Shown here: positions 36,301 through 43,012 of the stretch, piece after piece | Layout of the letters: the number at the start of each line of letters is the position of its first letter | How positions within the stretch are numbered: the stretch's first letter is position 1 | Source: Vescimonas cirricatena | GTDB taxonomy: Bacteria; Bacillota; Clostridia; Oscillospirales; Oscillospiraceae | Assembly (NCBI RefSeq): GCF_020687045.1 | Contig: NZ_JAJEPW010000005.1 | Location: 1-64,000 of the forward strand | Direction: 5' to 3' | DNA length: 64,000 nt | Position numbers and translations under genes: made by a program | Notes under the pieces: model-generated | Databases searched by the model: none | What the model saw: only the letters and a program-made list of their open reading frames with translations | What the model was told of the DNA's origin: nothing

Positions 36301-37923
36301 GATATTTACACCCCCGACGGAACCTTGCGTGCAAAGGCCGGAGACATCGTAGACACCGTCACCACGCAATCGGACGGCATGGCCGCCAGTAAGGCACTCT
36401 ACCTTGGCAAGTATGTGATCGCCGAGAAGCAAGCTCCGCACGGCATGGCCCTTCAGACCGAACCGCATACGGTTGAGCTGGTATATGCCGGACAGGAGGT
36501 TAAGGTCACCGAGCTTCGGGCAGATATGTACAATGAACGCCAGCGTGTGGAGATCAGTCTGGTAAAAACCATGGAAACGGATAAGCTATTCGGCATTGGC
36601 CAAAGTGACGAGCTCACGCACGTTACATTCGGCCTCTATGCTGCCGAGAAGCTTGTGGCAGCCGATGGCAGCAGCATCCCGCAGGACGGCCTGATCGAGA
36701 TGGTGTCCTTGAATAAAGACGGAAAAGCGACGTGCAAGACGGATCTCCCCTTTGGACGCTTCTACCTGCAGGAGATCTCTACCGACAGCCATTACCGGCT
36801 TGGCGATACGAAGTATCCGGTGTCGTTTGACTACGCCGGGCAAGACAAGAAGCTTGTCAAGCTGATTGCCAACGAGGGCGCAGTAATTGAGAATAAGCTG
36901 ATCTACGGCTCCGTTTCGGGTCTGAAGGTTGATGCAAACGATAAGCCACTCTCCGGTGCGGTCATGGGTCTGTTTGCTGCATCCGAAACGAGATTCACGA
37001 AGGATACCGCACTGCTGACAGCCGTATCCGCCGAGGATGGCAGATTCCGCTTCGAAAAGATCCCTGCCGGCAACTGGCTCGTGCGCGAGATCGAGCAGCC
37101 CAAGGGCTTCGTTCTGAGCGAAGAGCTGTTCCCGGTAACGGTCAAGGATCAGGGACAGGTCATTGAGATCAAGATTGCGAACAAACTTATCCGCGGCAGC
37201 GTCACACTGACGAAGTATGACGCAGACTATCCCGAGAATAAACTCAGCGGCGCGGTATTCGAGGTCTACCGTGATGTTAACGGGAACAAGGCGCTGGACA
37301 AGGACGATGTATTGCTCGGCACCATGGAGGAGTCCTCTGCCGGCGTTTACTGGATGAAGAATCTGGAGTACGGCGGCGTACTGGTAAGGGAGAAAACCGC
37401 ACCGGAGGGCTTTATTCCGGACGAGAAAGCCTACTATGTGGAGATCGATACCGACGGAAAAACCTACACCGTTGAGAACGAAGCCGGAAAGGGCTTTATC
37501 AACCATGCTCTGAAGGGCTCCCTCAAGATTATTAAGACCACCAGCGACGGAAAGAAAGAGGGCTTTGCGTTCCGCATCACCGGCGCCAACGGCTACGATA
37601 TGACGTTTACGACCGACGCCAAGGGCGAAATCTTCATTGAGAAGCTGCGCGTCGGCGAGTATACCGTCACGGAACTGAAAAACAGCGCCAGCGAAGGGTA
37701 CAAGATCGCAGACCCCGTCAAAATCACGCTTGTTGCAAATGAAACGCTGACGGTAAAGATCCATAACGACAAGACGAAGGTGGATGTTCCCAAGACCGGA
37801 GACGACGCCGATCTTATGCTCTGGATCTCACTGCTCGGGCTTGCGGCGGCAGGAGTAGGCTGCACAGCGTTTTTCTACCTGAAAAAGCGCAGAACGGGCA
37901 AGCATATTGCCGTGAAGAAGTAA
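33364..37923 (+). CDS. Thioester-domain Cna-B repeat surface adhesin with sorting signal
   Basis: This 1519-residue cell-wall protein has a signal peptide at residues 1-33 (cleavage near VFAA) and then a thioester domain whose paired residues are C90 (YCIEPG) and Q165 (TQLLVWE). About ten Cna-B/SpaA-like modules follow, each ending in a YTV.E or GYV.. pattern. A roughly 110-residue acidic Ala/Pro/Glu spacer sits near residues 632-745. The C-terminus has the sorting motif VPKTG, a hydrophobic helix and the basic tail KKRR. Thioester adhesins can bind host amines covalently. It may help host contact or mating-pair contact. Confidence 0.9.
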   Translation: MKRKTFKKALSAFLSLLMCMMTLLSISTPVFAATTVDAYMVDFPRDGDSNYSATAWGHSATSLMGGWRFLNSKYTTVHSIGTYNGQVSYCIEPGIGQNAGDTLSHKDETFWENYPSHLNPTISPDTIKVLLGRIMQYGYQGNISTSWRSQNASDAAALSHAIATQLLVWETVVGERDASFNKVDPSGYGKSAVWSYIRDEHPLRSQIRSYYNSMAASVQSHAEIPSFCARSIGSARSYELKYDGTRYTVTLTDTNGVLSNFSFSSSEPGISFSRSGNRLTITSDTPIAGDIRVSASKTNGVRSGVVVWTDGNKGAGIQDVVTYGENVSDPVGAYLRLEMEALGAMHLVKISEDGVVAGISFTISGNGITKTVTTGRDGTIDVSELMAGTYTVTEADIERYTPQTSQQVTIVGGQTSTVTFNNVLKRGALEVTKTSEDGFVEGVKFRLYGKSLSGLNADEYAVTDSTGVAKFRNVLIGGPYTIEEVDTAVRYVIPDPQSVSIQWNRVAERSFANILKKFTVTVTKTDAETGTPQGDATLSGAKYGIYKGGKLVDVYYTDANGQFTSKEYICDTDWTIREMEPSEGYLLDTTEHTVGAAPGQYTVEHNTTANAVTETVIKGSIRLIKHIDAELETSENAPTPQAEAEIPAATDPSAPEGSAYFVSPDAAAPENAQETAASDDAKDAAEPAAEETTMPDQADTETPAESEPEAADTLIPGQNEAEPEPENGSVPTAEFNPSGNAGIIEQPEAGAMFQLYLSGAGSYDAAKDSERDLLVTDENGVALSKDLPYGRYTVHQIEGQEGQAFVPDFTVFISSDGHLYSYILNNQTITSFIRVEKRDAETGKIIPAAGIGFQVRDLTSGELISQTVYYPAPVTISTFYTADDGTLMLPCELPYGRYELIEVTTCHGYVLDTAPVPFTVDGSEAVVTVTKSNMAQKGVIRIQKTGEVFSSVVNEGSIFRPVYENTGLPRAVFDIAAAEDIYTPDGTLRAKAGDIVDTVTTQSDGMAASKALYLGKYVIAEKQAPHGMALQTEPHTVELVYAGQEVKVTELRADMYNERQRVEISLVKTMETDKLFGIGQSDELTHVTFGLYAAEKLVAADGSSIPQDGLIEMVSLNKDGKATCKTDLPFGRFYLQEISTDSHYRLGDTKYPVSFDYAGQDKKLVKLIANEGAVIENKLIYGSVSGLKVDANDKPLSGAVMGLFAASETRFTKDTALLTAVSAEDGRFRFEKIPAGNWLVREIEQPKGFVLSEELFPVTVKDQGQVIEIKIANKLIRGSVTLTKYDADYPENKLSGAVFEVYRDVNGNKALDKDDVLLGTMEESSAGVYWMKNLEYGGVLVREKTAPEGFIPDEKAYYVEIDTDGKTYTVENEAGKGFINHALKGSLKIIKTTSDGKKEGFAFRITGANGYDMTFTTDAKGEIFIEKLRVGEYTVTELKNSASEGYKIADPVKITLVANETLTVKIHNDKTKVDVPKTGDDADLMLWISLLGLAAAGVGCTAFFYLKKRRTGKHIAVKK

Positions 37924-37933
37924 ATAACACCTG

Positions 37934-37965
37934 TCCGGGGATATGCTTGAACGCACATCCCCGGA
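37934..37965 (+). terminator. Hairpin between adhesin and small zinc-ribbon gene
   Basis: TCCGGGGAT pairs perfectly with ATCCCCGGA. It is 10 bases after the adhesin stop and 19 bases before the next ATG. It may be the adhesin terminator, although the T-run is weak (TTCGTTAT). Confidence 0.6.
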
Positions 37966-37984
37966 TTCGTTATGGAGGAACGAT

Positions 37985-38140
37985 ATGAAAAACGACAGGC
38001 GCAGAAGAAATCGGCCGCGGAACCGTGAGAAGAAGGGCGTCAAGCAGTCCCCGGGCCGGGAATGCCGGCACGTATGGTCGGGCGGCGTATGCCTTAAATG
38101 CGGGTGCTTGCAGCAAAAGCCACGCTCAAACAGTGAATAA
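37985..38140 (+). CDS. Small basic putative zinc-ribbon protein
   Basis: This 51-residue protein has a very basic N-terminus (NDRRRRNRPRNREKKG) and a short metal-binding-like motif, CRHVWSGGVCLKCGC. ATGGAGG precedes the ATG. It may bind nucleic acid. The IS200 copy begins immediately behind its stop, which could have changed its original C-terminus. Confidence 0.5.
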   Translation: MKNDRRRRNRPRNREKKGVKQSPGRECRHVWSGGVCLKCGCLQQKPRSNSE

Positions 38141-38144
38141 AGAT

Positions 38145-38831
38145 CCCCCCGCATAGCGGGGGGTATTTCAGTTTCGGGCATAGCCCTAATAATACTAGCG
38201 GCGCACAAGTGCGCATAAAACGCCTGCCAGCTTGCGCACATTACTTGCTACCCGTAAACGGGTCCCGTGGGTCGAATATACTTAATTGGTCAGCTTCCTT
38301 GTCTCTTTTCAGCTGGTCGGCTATGTATTCTGTTATAGCTTTCGTGTTTTTCCCTACCGTATCCACATAATATCCTTTGCACCAAAACTCCCTATTCCTG
38401 TATGCAAATTTCATATTACCATACTTTTGGAATATCATTAAGCTGCTCTTGCCTTTCAAGTATCCCATAAACCCGGAAACACTAAGTTTCGGCGGTATAC
38501 TAAGCAGCAGGTGTATATGGTCGGGGCATACCTCTCCCTCTATTATTTCAACTCCTTTCCATTGGCATAGTGTCCGTATTATTTCTCGTATGTCTTCTCT
38601 TTTCTCAGCATAGAACACTTTCCGTCTGTATTTTGGTGCAAATACTATGTGGTACTTACAATTCCACTTTGTGTGTGCTAAACTGTTCGTGGTGTTATTT
38701 TGTTCTGTCATTTTAACATCCTCCTAATGTGTTAAACTTCTTTAGCTGGCAGGCTTTCTTTACAGTTTAGCACATTAGGCTGTTTTGCTCATCGCTTAAG
38801 CTCTTTTCAACCCCGCCACTATGGCGGGGTT
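38145..38831 (-). mobile_element. IS200-like insertion sequence
   Basis: A single tnpA gene is flanked by two imperfectly alike hairpins: 38145-38163 (CCCCCCGC/GCGGGGGG, loop ATA) and 38809-38831 (AACCCCGCCA/TGGCGGGGTT, loop CTA). These are probably the subterminal hairpins recognised by the HUH transposase. There are no terminal inverted repeats or target duplication, as expected for the IS200/IS605 family. No tnpB is present. Exact ends cannot be fixed without an empty site. Confidence 0.75.
38241..38711 (-). CDS. tnpA: IS200/IS605 family transposase TnpA
   Basis: This 156-residue Y1 HUH transposase has the metal-binding HUH motif in CPDHIHLLL (about residues 62-70) and the catalytic tyrosine in the following helix (GYYVDTVGKN, about 113-122). 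It begins with the typical KYHIVFAPKYRRKVFY. The gene is full length and intact, so the element may be active. It moves single-stranded DNA by a peel-and-paste mechanism. Confidence 0.95.
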   Translation of the reverse strand: MTEQNNTTNSLAHTKWNCKYHIVFAPKYRRKVFYAEKREDIREIIRTLCQWKGVEIIEGEVCPDHIHLLLSIPPKLSVSGFMGYLKGKSSLMIFQKYGNMKFAYRNREFWCKGYYVDTVGKNTKAITEYIADQLKRDKEADQLSIFDPRDPFTGSK

Positions 38832-38847
38832 TTCGGTATACAAAAAC

Positions 38848-38876
38848 TGCCCGCAGGACAAAATCCTGCGGGCAGT
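38848..38876 (-). terminator. Terminator on the minus strand behind the 38884 gene
   Basis: CTGCCCGCAGGA pairs with TCCTGCGGGCAG around CAAAA. Read on the minus strand it is followed by a T-run (TTTTTG). It supports the existence of a minus-strand transcript ending here. Confidence 0.7.
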
Positions 38877-38883
38877 ACAGATG

Positions 38884-39129
38884 TCAGAGATAGTTGATGG
38901 GAATGACCCGATCCGAACCCTTCAATGAGACCAGCCTGTCATAAAGGCAGATCACGCCGCCTGGACCACGCCTGACACCGGGGATCTTATCCAAGAGGTC
39001 GAAAGCGTCCATGTCTTTCTCCGGTGGGTCGATGTGCTTTTTCATCCCCAGCGGACACGGTGTCCCTTTCTTAGTTATTGCCGGTGATGAACGCAGCATG
39101 GAAAGAGCATTGCAATCAGAATTCTTCAT
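38884..39129 (-). CDS. Small hypothetical protein, start uncertain
   Basis: This is a protein of 81 residues or fewer. The only support is the open frame, a conserved-looking C-terminus (FDLLDKIPGVRRGPGGVICLYDR) and the strong terminator directly behind its stop. No good ribosome binding site is seen. Internal ATG codons at 39099 and 39045 are alternatives. It lies between the IS200 copy and the HU gene and may be a truncated remnant. Confidence 0.35.
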   Translation of the reverse strand: MKNSDCNALSMLRSSPAITKKGTPCPLGMKKHIDPPEKDMDAFDLLDKIPGVRRGPGGVICLYDRLVSLKGSDRVIPINYL

Positions 39130-39137
39130 GCTATAAT
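39110..39137 (+). promoter_or_regulatory. Promoter of the HU gene
   Basis: TTGCAA (39110-39115) and TATAAT (39132-39137) are separated by 16 bases and lie about 100 bases before the HU start codon. Confidence 0.6.
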
Positions 39138-39233
39138 ATACCCACATCACTCGTGAGACTATGACTGACTGTGCCCAGACCAAAGGATAATGGTGCACGG
39201 TTGTAAACGGGTGCAAAAGGAGGAATAAAGTCT

Positions 39234-39506
39234 ATGACAAAGAAAGAGCTTGTCGCTTATGTGGCTGAAAAGGCCAATCTCAGCAAAAAGGACGCGGAAA
39301 TAGCGGTCAATTCCGTATTTGACGGTATCACGGAAGCACTGAAAACCGACGGCAAGATCCAACTGGTCGGCTTCGGCAGTTTTGAAGTGAAGGAGCGCGC
39401 CGCGAGGATGGGCAAAAACCCGGCTACCGGGGAAACGATCGAGATCCCGGCCGGCAAAGCCCCTTCCTTTAAGGCGGGAAAGGCACTCAAGGACACGATC
39501 AAGTAA
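39234..39506 (+). CDS. hup: HU-family DNA-binding protein
   Basis: This 90-residue nucleoid protein begins with MTKKELVAYVAEKANLSKKDAE and has the DNA-binding arm with RMGKNPATGETIEIPA, ending in LKDTIK as in HU. AGGAGGA precedes the start. As an island-encoded HU copy it may assist recombination or element gene control in addition to the chromosomal HU. Confidence 0.95.
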   Translation: MTKKELVAYVAEKANLSKKDAEIAVNSVFDGITEALKTDGKIQLVGFGSFEVKERAARMGKNPATGETIEIPAGKAPSFKAGKALKDTIK

Positions 39507-39529
39507 AAACAAAATACAGCATCAGAGAG

Positions 39530-39558
39530 GACGGCTTGAGAGATCAGGCCGTCTTTTT
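39530..39558 (+). terminator. Leader hairpin with GAGA tetraloop before the 39583 gene
   Basis: GACGGCTTGA pairs with TCAGGCCGTC (one wobble) around GAGA, followed by TTTTT. It ends 24 to 29 bases before the ATG at 39583. It could also terminate the HU transcript. Confidence 0.75.
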
Positions 39559-39582
39559 CTATGCAAATTACAGGAGGTCATT

Positions 39583-40176
39583 ATGAAAAAGATGAAAACA
39601 GGCATCGGCGTAATGCTGGCGCTATTGTGCTGCATCCTCATGTGTACAGGTGTTGTCTATGCTACCGGCGATGACACGGACGGCACGGAGCTTCAAGTCG
39701 CGCAGCCCGTCATCCTTGAGGTACAGCTTGGCCCCCAATGGGCGGGTGTTGAATTCCAGCTCAAGACGGATGCAGGCCTTTATCCGGGCACGATTGCCGT
39801 GGGGCAGGACGGGATTTTACGAACCGAGCTGGGCAATAGCGGCAGCTACGTCCTTTCTTGCCTGACTCTAAATGCCGCCGTGCCGTCGCCGGGCGATATC
39901 CCAAGTCCTGATGTGACGCAACAAGAACAGGAGCCGCTGACAACAGACAGTGCGGAGAACGCGGACGCCGCTTCGCAGAATGTGCAAGAGCAGGATACGG
40001 GCCGTCCTACCGTCGGCGGGATTCCCGTGATGCACATTATCCTGTTCGGCGGAGGGCTCCTTCTTGCGGCAGGTTCGCTGGTCGCCATGCGCTTTGTTCG
40101 GAACCGGCGTCCATCAGAACGCTCGCCGTATGATCCGGACGATGAGGACGATGACGAGGATGATTACGAATATTGA
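39583..40176 (+). CDS. Secreted, membrane-anchored protein with acidic tail
   Basis: This 197-residue protein has an N-terminal signal peptide (residues 1-27, ending VVYATG), an extracellular domain of about 75 residues and a Ser/Pro/Gln/Glu-rich linker. A membrane helix follows (about 149-171, HIILFGGGLLLAAGSLVAM), and then a cytoplasmic tail of Asp/Glu repeats (DDEDDDEDDYEY). It looks like a small surface protein of the element, perhaps linked to the adhesin and signal peptidase nearby. No known family was recognised. Confidence 0.6.
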   Translation: MKKMKTGIGVMLALLCCILMCTGVVYATGDDTDGTELQVAQPVILEVQLGPQWAGVEFQLKTDAGLYPGTIAVGQDGILRTELGNSGSYVLSCLTLNAAVPSPGDIPSPDVTQQEQEPLTTDSAENADAASQNVQEQDTGRPTVGGIPVMHIILFGGGLLLAAGSLVAMRFVRNRRPSERSPYDPDDEDDDEDDYEY

Positions 40177-40346
40177 CATCGCCATTCTGGAGAGCGCGGG
40201 CAGTTTGGAGAGGCGTTTCTTTCCACCAGACTGGTTCTGAATTGCAAAACACAAAACTTTAAGAAATTTTATAATAAATTAATTAAAAACATTACTTTAA
40301 GGCTTGACTTTTGGATCCTGATATGCTAAGCTGTAACCGTGGCAGG

Positions 40347-40457
40347 GGCTTGCACTCAGGCTTTCAGTACTTCGGAAGAGCTCCCGGAGTTAGACTCTCC
40401 CCGCGGGAGAGAAACTGTTACGGATTTGCGCACTGAGCGATCCATACGGTGCAAGCC
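40347..40457 (+). ncRNA. Candidate structured RNA of about 110 nt
   Basis: In the 416-bp gap between two island genes, GGCTTGCAC (40347-40355) pairs with GTGCAAGCC (40449-40457) to close a long-range stem. Inside it CTCTCCC/GGGAGAG form a perfect 7-bp hairpin with a CGC loop (40395-40411). An alternative pair CTCCCG/CGGGAG overlaps it. No coding frame crosses it with a start signal. A leader riboswitch-like element or a separate ncRNA of the element are both possible; I do not recognise a known class. Confidence 0.4.
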
Positions 40458-40592
40458 ACAACTGAACTCATTGGCCGGAAAGCTGCTTTGATGACAGGAA
40501 CGTGCTCGGTATGTAGAAACCGACTTTGCCGTCCTTGGTTTTCATGCAGTTTTCCGGCCTTTCTCTATATCCTGACGGAGGTGAAAGGAACC

Positions 40593-41057
40593 GTGAAACA
40601 CAAGAAAAGGAAGAAAGGAATCAACCCGTCCGCCATGCGCTGTCAGTATTGCGGCGGCACTGTTGTGCTGCGCTCCGCAGACGGCATCTACCATGAGAAC
40701 CACAGCCATACCATGCTATATGTTTGCAGCAATTATCCGCGGTGTGACGCTTATGTCCGCACCCATCCGGGCACGAATATCCCCGTCGGCACATTGGCTA
40801 ACCGCGAGCTGCGCACGCTTCGGAATCAGGCGCACCACTATTTCGACCAACTATATCTGAGCGGTTTGATGAGTAAGCAGGACGCCTACCTGTGGCTGGC
40901 AGGGCTTCTGCAGGTACCGCTTTCCAAAGCGCACATTGGCTTTCTCGGTGAATATTACTGCAACGAGGTCATCGCCGAAAGCAAGAAGCTCCTGGAGCGG
41001 CGCAGGAAACAACAGCCGGCCGGATTTCGCCCATGCAAAGGAGGCGAAGCATCATGA
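40593..41057 (+). CDS. Zinc-finger-containing DUF3268-like protein
   Basis: This 154-residue protein starts at a GTG with AAAGGAA upstream. It has a zinc ribbon (CQYCGG, about residues 17-22, then CSNYPRCDAYV), the pattern of DUF3268 proteins common in Clostridia elements. The C-terminal helical half contains MSKQDAYLWLAGLL. The frame is open further upstream, but that part crosses the candidate structured RNA and has no start signal. It overlaps the sigma-like gene by ATGA. Confidence 0.7.
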   Translation: MKHKKRKKGINPSAMRCQYCGGTVVLRSADGIYHENHSHTMLYVCSNYPRCDAYVRTHPGTNIPVGTLANRELRTLRNQAHHYFDQLYLSGLMSKQDAYLWLAGLLQVPLSKAHIGFLGEYYCNEVIAESKKLLERRRKQQPAGFRPCKGGEAS

Positions 41058-41569
41058 CGCTTACACAACCCCAGCAGAGAAAAGTGGAGCAAAACCTCGG
41101 CCTGGTCGGGAAGGTGATCAAGGACAAGGTCCATAATCCCGGTCAAAACAGTATCTACAGTTACGATGACCTCTATCAGATCGGCTGCATTGGCCTCTGC
41201 AAGGCGGCATACAGCGATAAAGGCGGATGCTTCTCTACGTATGCATACAGGCTAATCTGGAACGAGATATGCACGGCGTTGATCTATGCCAACCGCCGGG
41301 CGGCAAAGGAGTGCGAACTGCTCCCGGAGGTGCTCGGGAAAGAAGATAGTTTAGACGAGCATCACGAACTGAGCATGATACTCGACCGGCTGGAGGCCAA
41401 CGCTTCCGAGGCGATGGCGAAAGGCATCCGGGCGATCCGTCTCAGCGCCGAAGGCTATTCCCACGCGGAAATCGGCAGCATACTCGGGGAAAGCGACAAA
41501 TGTGTCGCCGCCCGAATCTCCCGCACCAGGAAATATCTCAGGTCGCATCCGGACCTTGCGGCATTCTGA
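41054..41569 (+). CDS. Sigma-70-like factor of the island
   Basis: This 171-residue protein shows sigma region 2 (YDDLYQIGCIGLCKAAYSDKGGCFSTYAYRLI, about residues 38-70) and region 4 with a helix-turn-helix (EGYSHAEIGSILGESDKCVAARISRTRKYL). Regions 1 and 3 are minimal. It is coupled to the DUF3268 gene (ATGA) and probably directs transcription of element genes. Its target promoter cannot be deduced here. Confidence 0.82.
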   Translation: MTLTQPQQRKVEQNLGLVGKVIKDKVHNPGQNSIYSYDDLYQIGCIGLCKAAYSDKGGCFSTYAYRLIWNEICTALIYANRRAAKECELLPEVLGKEDSLDEHHELSMILDRLEANASEAMAKGIRAIRLSAEGYSHAEIGSILGESDKCVAARISRTRKYLRSHPDLAAF

Positions 41570-41599
41570 TTTATGCACAATTGAAAACGATACAGCAAA

Positions 41600-41635
41600 C
41601 CCGCCCTCCCCAGTATAAACACTGCGGAGGGCGGG
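41600..41635 (+). terminator. Hairpin directly before the signal peptidase gene
   Basis: CCCGCCCTCC pairs perfectly with GGAGGGCGGG, with an inner CAGT/ACTG pairing, followed by TTTTGCGTTTT. It lies 31 bases behind the sigma-like stop and 22 bases before the ATG at 41657. Confidence 0.8.
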
Positions 41636-41656
41636 TTTTGCGTTTTGGAGGAAGTT

Positions 41657-42049
41657 ATGGAACTCTTCAAGAATAACCGCTGGCTGCTTATCCCGATCCT
41701 GTCCTCACTGCTGCTGCTTGTCCTTATGAAAACAGTGCTCTTTCTCGGATATGTCCCGACTGAGTCCATGGAACCGACACTGAAGAAAGCATCATTTATT
41801 CTGGGGACACGGCTGTACGGAGATTTGACCGATGGGGATATTATCATCTTTGAGCGGGATGGGAGGCTTCTTGTAAAGCGAATTACGGCATCCGGCGGCG
41901 AAGCTGTCGTTCGGAATGGCATTACGCTGATTGTGCCGGAAAACTGTTATTACGTTCAGGGCGACAATGTCAATCACTCCTATGATTCCCGCTTCTGGTC
42001 GGACCCGTTTGTAAAGGAGAGCAGCATAAAGGCAAAGCTGCTGGGCTGA
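41657..42049 (+). CDS. lepB: Type I signal peptidase
   Basis: This 130-residue protein has one N-terminal membrane helix (about residues 9-31). The catalytic serine lies in PTESMEP (about 35-41) and the general-base lysine in LLVKRITA (about 73-80), followed by the GDN box. It is shorter than SipS/LepB but all catalytic boxes are present. It could process the island's signal-bearing proteins. The start follows TGGAGGAA. It is the last intact gene of the conjugative island. Confidence 0.9.
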   Translation: MELFKNNRWLLIPILSSLLLLVLMKTVLFLGYVPTESMEPTLKKASFILGTRLYGDLTDGDIIIFERDGRLLVKRITASGGEAVVRNGITLIVPENCYYVQGDNVNHSYDSRFWSDPFVKESSIKAKLLG

Positions 42050-42700
42050 TTCTATATTCAGCTATTAGGGCTTTTTACAATAGGAATTTTTTCGGGGCAG
42101 TGAAAAACTTTGTGACTAAGGAGCAACAGGCGGAGAAGAAGGGGTGGAAACAAGGTCTGCGGGCGGTTAAAATGCACTTTGGTGATGGGGAATATAAAGA
42201 TCCTAACAGACTTTAACCTAGCGTTATCCAACTGCCGCAGGAAACGGCCATAAGTCCAATAGGACGGCAGCGGCTCCATGATATTGAACCCACAGTAGTG
42301 GGCGATGAGCCGGTTGTTGTCCAGATAATCCAGTCGAACTGCACACTGCCCGCATAGAACTGCGCAACGGTACGAATGAGGACGTCAGGGAGAAGATAAG
42401 GCCACCTTCGGCAAAAATTACGACTATGACCGCTTCCGTAGGGTCAAACGGAACGCGTCCGAATATCTTGATGAGTGTGGGTTGGAAAAGACGAAGGCGA
42501 AACAGAGTTGTATGCGGCAGCAAGCAAAGAGAGAAAAGGGGATGCATAAAAGGTCAAAGATGCAGGCATGGGAGCATTAAGTGAGCACTTAAATCCTTCT
42601 GTAAAGATGATTTGTGACAAAAGTAGTATTGCAATTCTGTCCTTTACTACTCATGTTTCACTGCCAAACTATCATTTTACACAGTCTCTATATTTATGTA
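42050..42700. other. Degraded DNA at the island's right side
   Basis: No intact gene is found. Several short frames look like decayed coding DNA: a plus-strand stretch at about 42080-42213 reading FFGAVKNFVTKEQQAEKKG and ending in a stop, a transposase-like minus-strand fragment (listed separately), and a basic plus-strand tail at about 42430-42550. The right attachment site could lie here, but none was identified. Confidence 0.5.
42215..42357 (-). pseudogene. Transposase fragment (tentative)
   Basis: The minus strand reads RLIAHYCGFNIMEPLPSYWT followed by GRFLRQLDNARLK without a start and without the rest of the protein. The pattern resembles the N-terminal region of DDE transposases (IS1182-like), but I cannot confirm the family. 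It is clearly only a remnant. Confidence 0.4.
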
Positions 42701-42709
42701 GAGTTTTCC

Positions 42710-42771
42710 TTGACAGACCGGAGAAAATATGGCACACTAAAGCCAGCGGTTAGACAACACTAACCGCTGGC
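42710..42771 (+). promoter_or_regulatory. Probable promoter and leader hairpin of the RiPP operon
   Basis: TTGACA lies at 42710-42715 and a weak -10 (CACACT) 17 bases later. Directly behind it a perfect 12-bp hairpin (GCCAGCGGTTAG / CTAACCGCTGGC, 42742-42771) would form at the very 5' end of the transcript, where it could protect the mRNA. It is not followed by a T-run, so it is not a normal terminator on this strand. Confidence 0.5.
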
Positions 42772-42826
42772 AATAAATTAACCAGTGCTACTCAGGGACT
42801 AAATTTCTATAAGATAGGAGGTACAA

Positions 42827-42994
42827 ATGAGCTGGATTCAAGAACCCGAAGTTGATGCCCTTGAACCAATGGGGTCTGTTTGTTCCTGCATTGGAGCTAC
42901 ATGTAAGGGGCGTTGTACCCCTTACGCAGTTTGCTTGATGTATTTGGGAAACAAATGCAAGCAGCTTACAGTTTGTGGAGTTTTCTTTGATTGA
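42827..42994 (+). CDS. Cysteine-rich RiPP precursor peptide A
   Basis: This 55-residue peptide follows a strong AGGAGG five bases before the ATG. It opens with MSWIQEPEVDALEP and then carries seven cysteines at positions 19, 21, 26, 30, 36, 44 and 50, ending in GVFFD. The N-terminal start matches peptide B (MxW[IL]QxP), while the core differs. Small size, paralogous neighbour and a radical SAM/SPASM gene downstream suggest a substrate for thioether-type crosslinks (sactipeptide or ranthipeptide class). Alternatives are disulfide-rich bacteriocin or an unrelated small protein. Confidence 0.75.
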   Translation: MSWIQEPEVDALEPMGSVCSCIGATCKGRCTPYAVCLMYLGNKCKQLTVCGVFFD

Positions 42995-43012
42995 CGAAGG
43001 AGGAATTTCTAT

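Larger units (their letters stand above)
14500..42049. mobile_element. Integrative-conjugative-type island (boundaries approximate)
   Basis: Between rpsI and the degraded DNA at 42 kb lies a contiguous set of conjugation and element-maintenance genes: DUF5348, an AbiE pair, VirB2/B6/B3/B4-like proteins, an NlpC/P60 hydrolase, a VirD4-like coupling protein, an S1-domain protein, a surface adhesin, HU, a sigma-like factor and a signal peptidase. Composition is less GC-rich than the flanking core on the left. No integrase, excisionase or relaxase gene is recognisable, and I could not find matching attachment repeats. The ends are therefore only estimates, and the element may be incomplete or transferred in trans. 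Confidence 0.8.
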
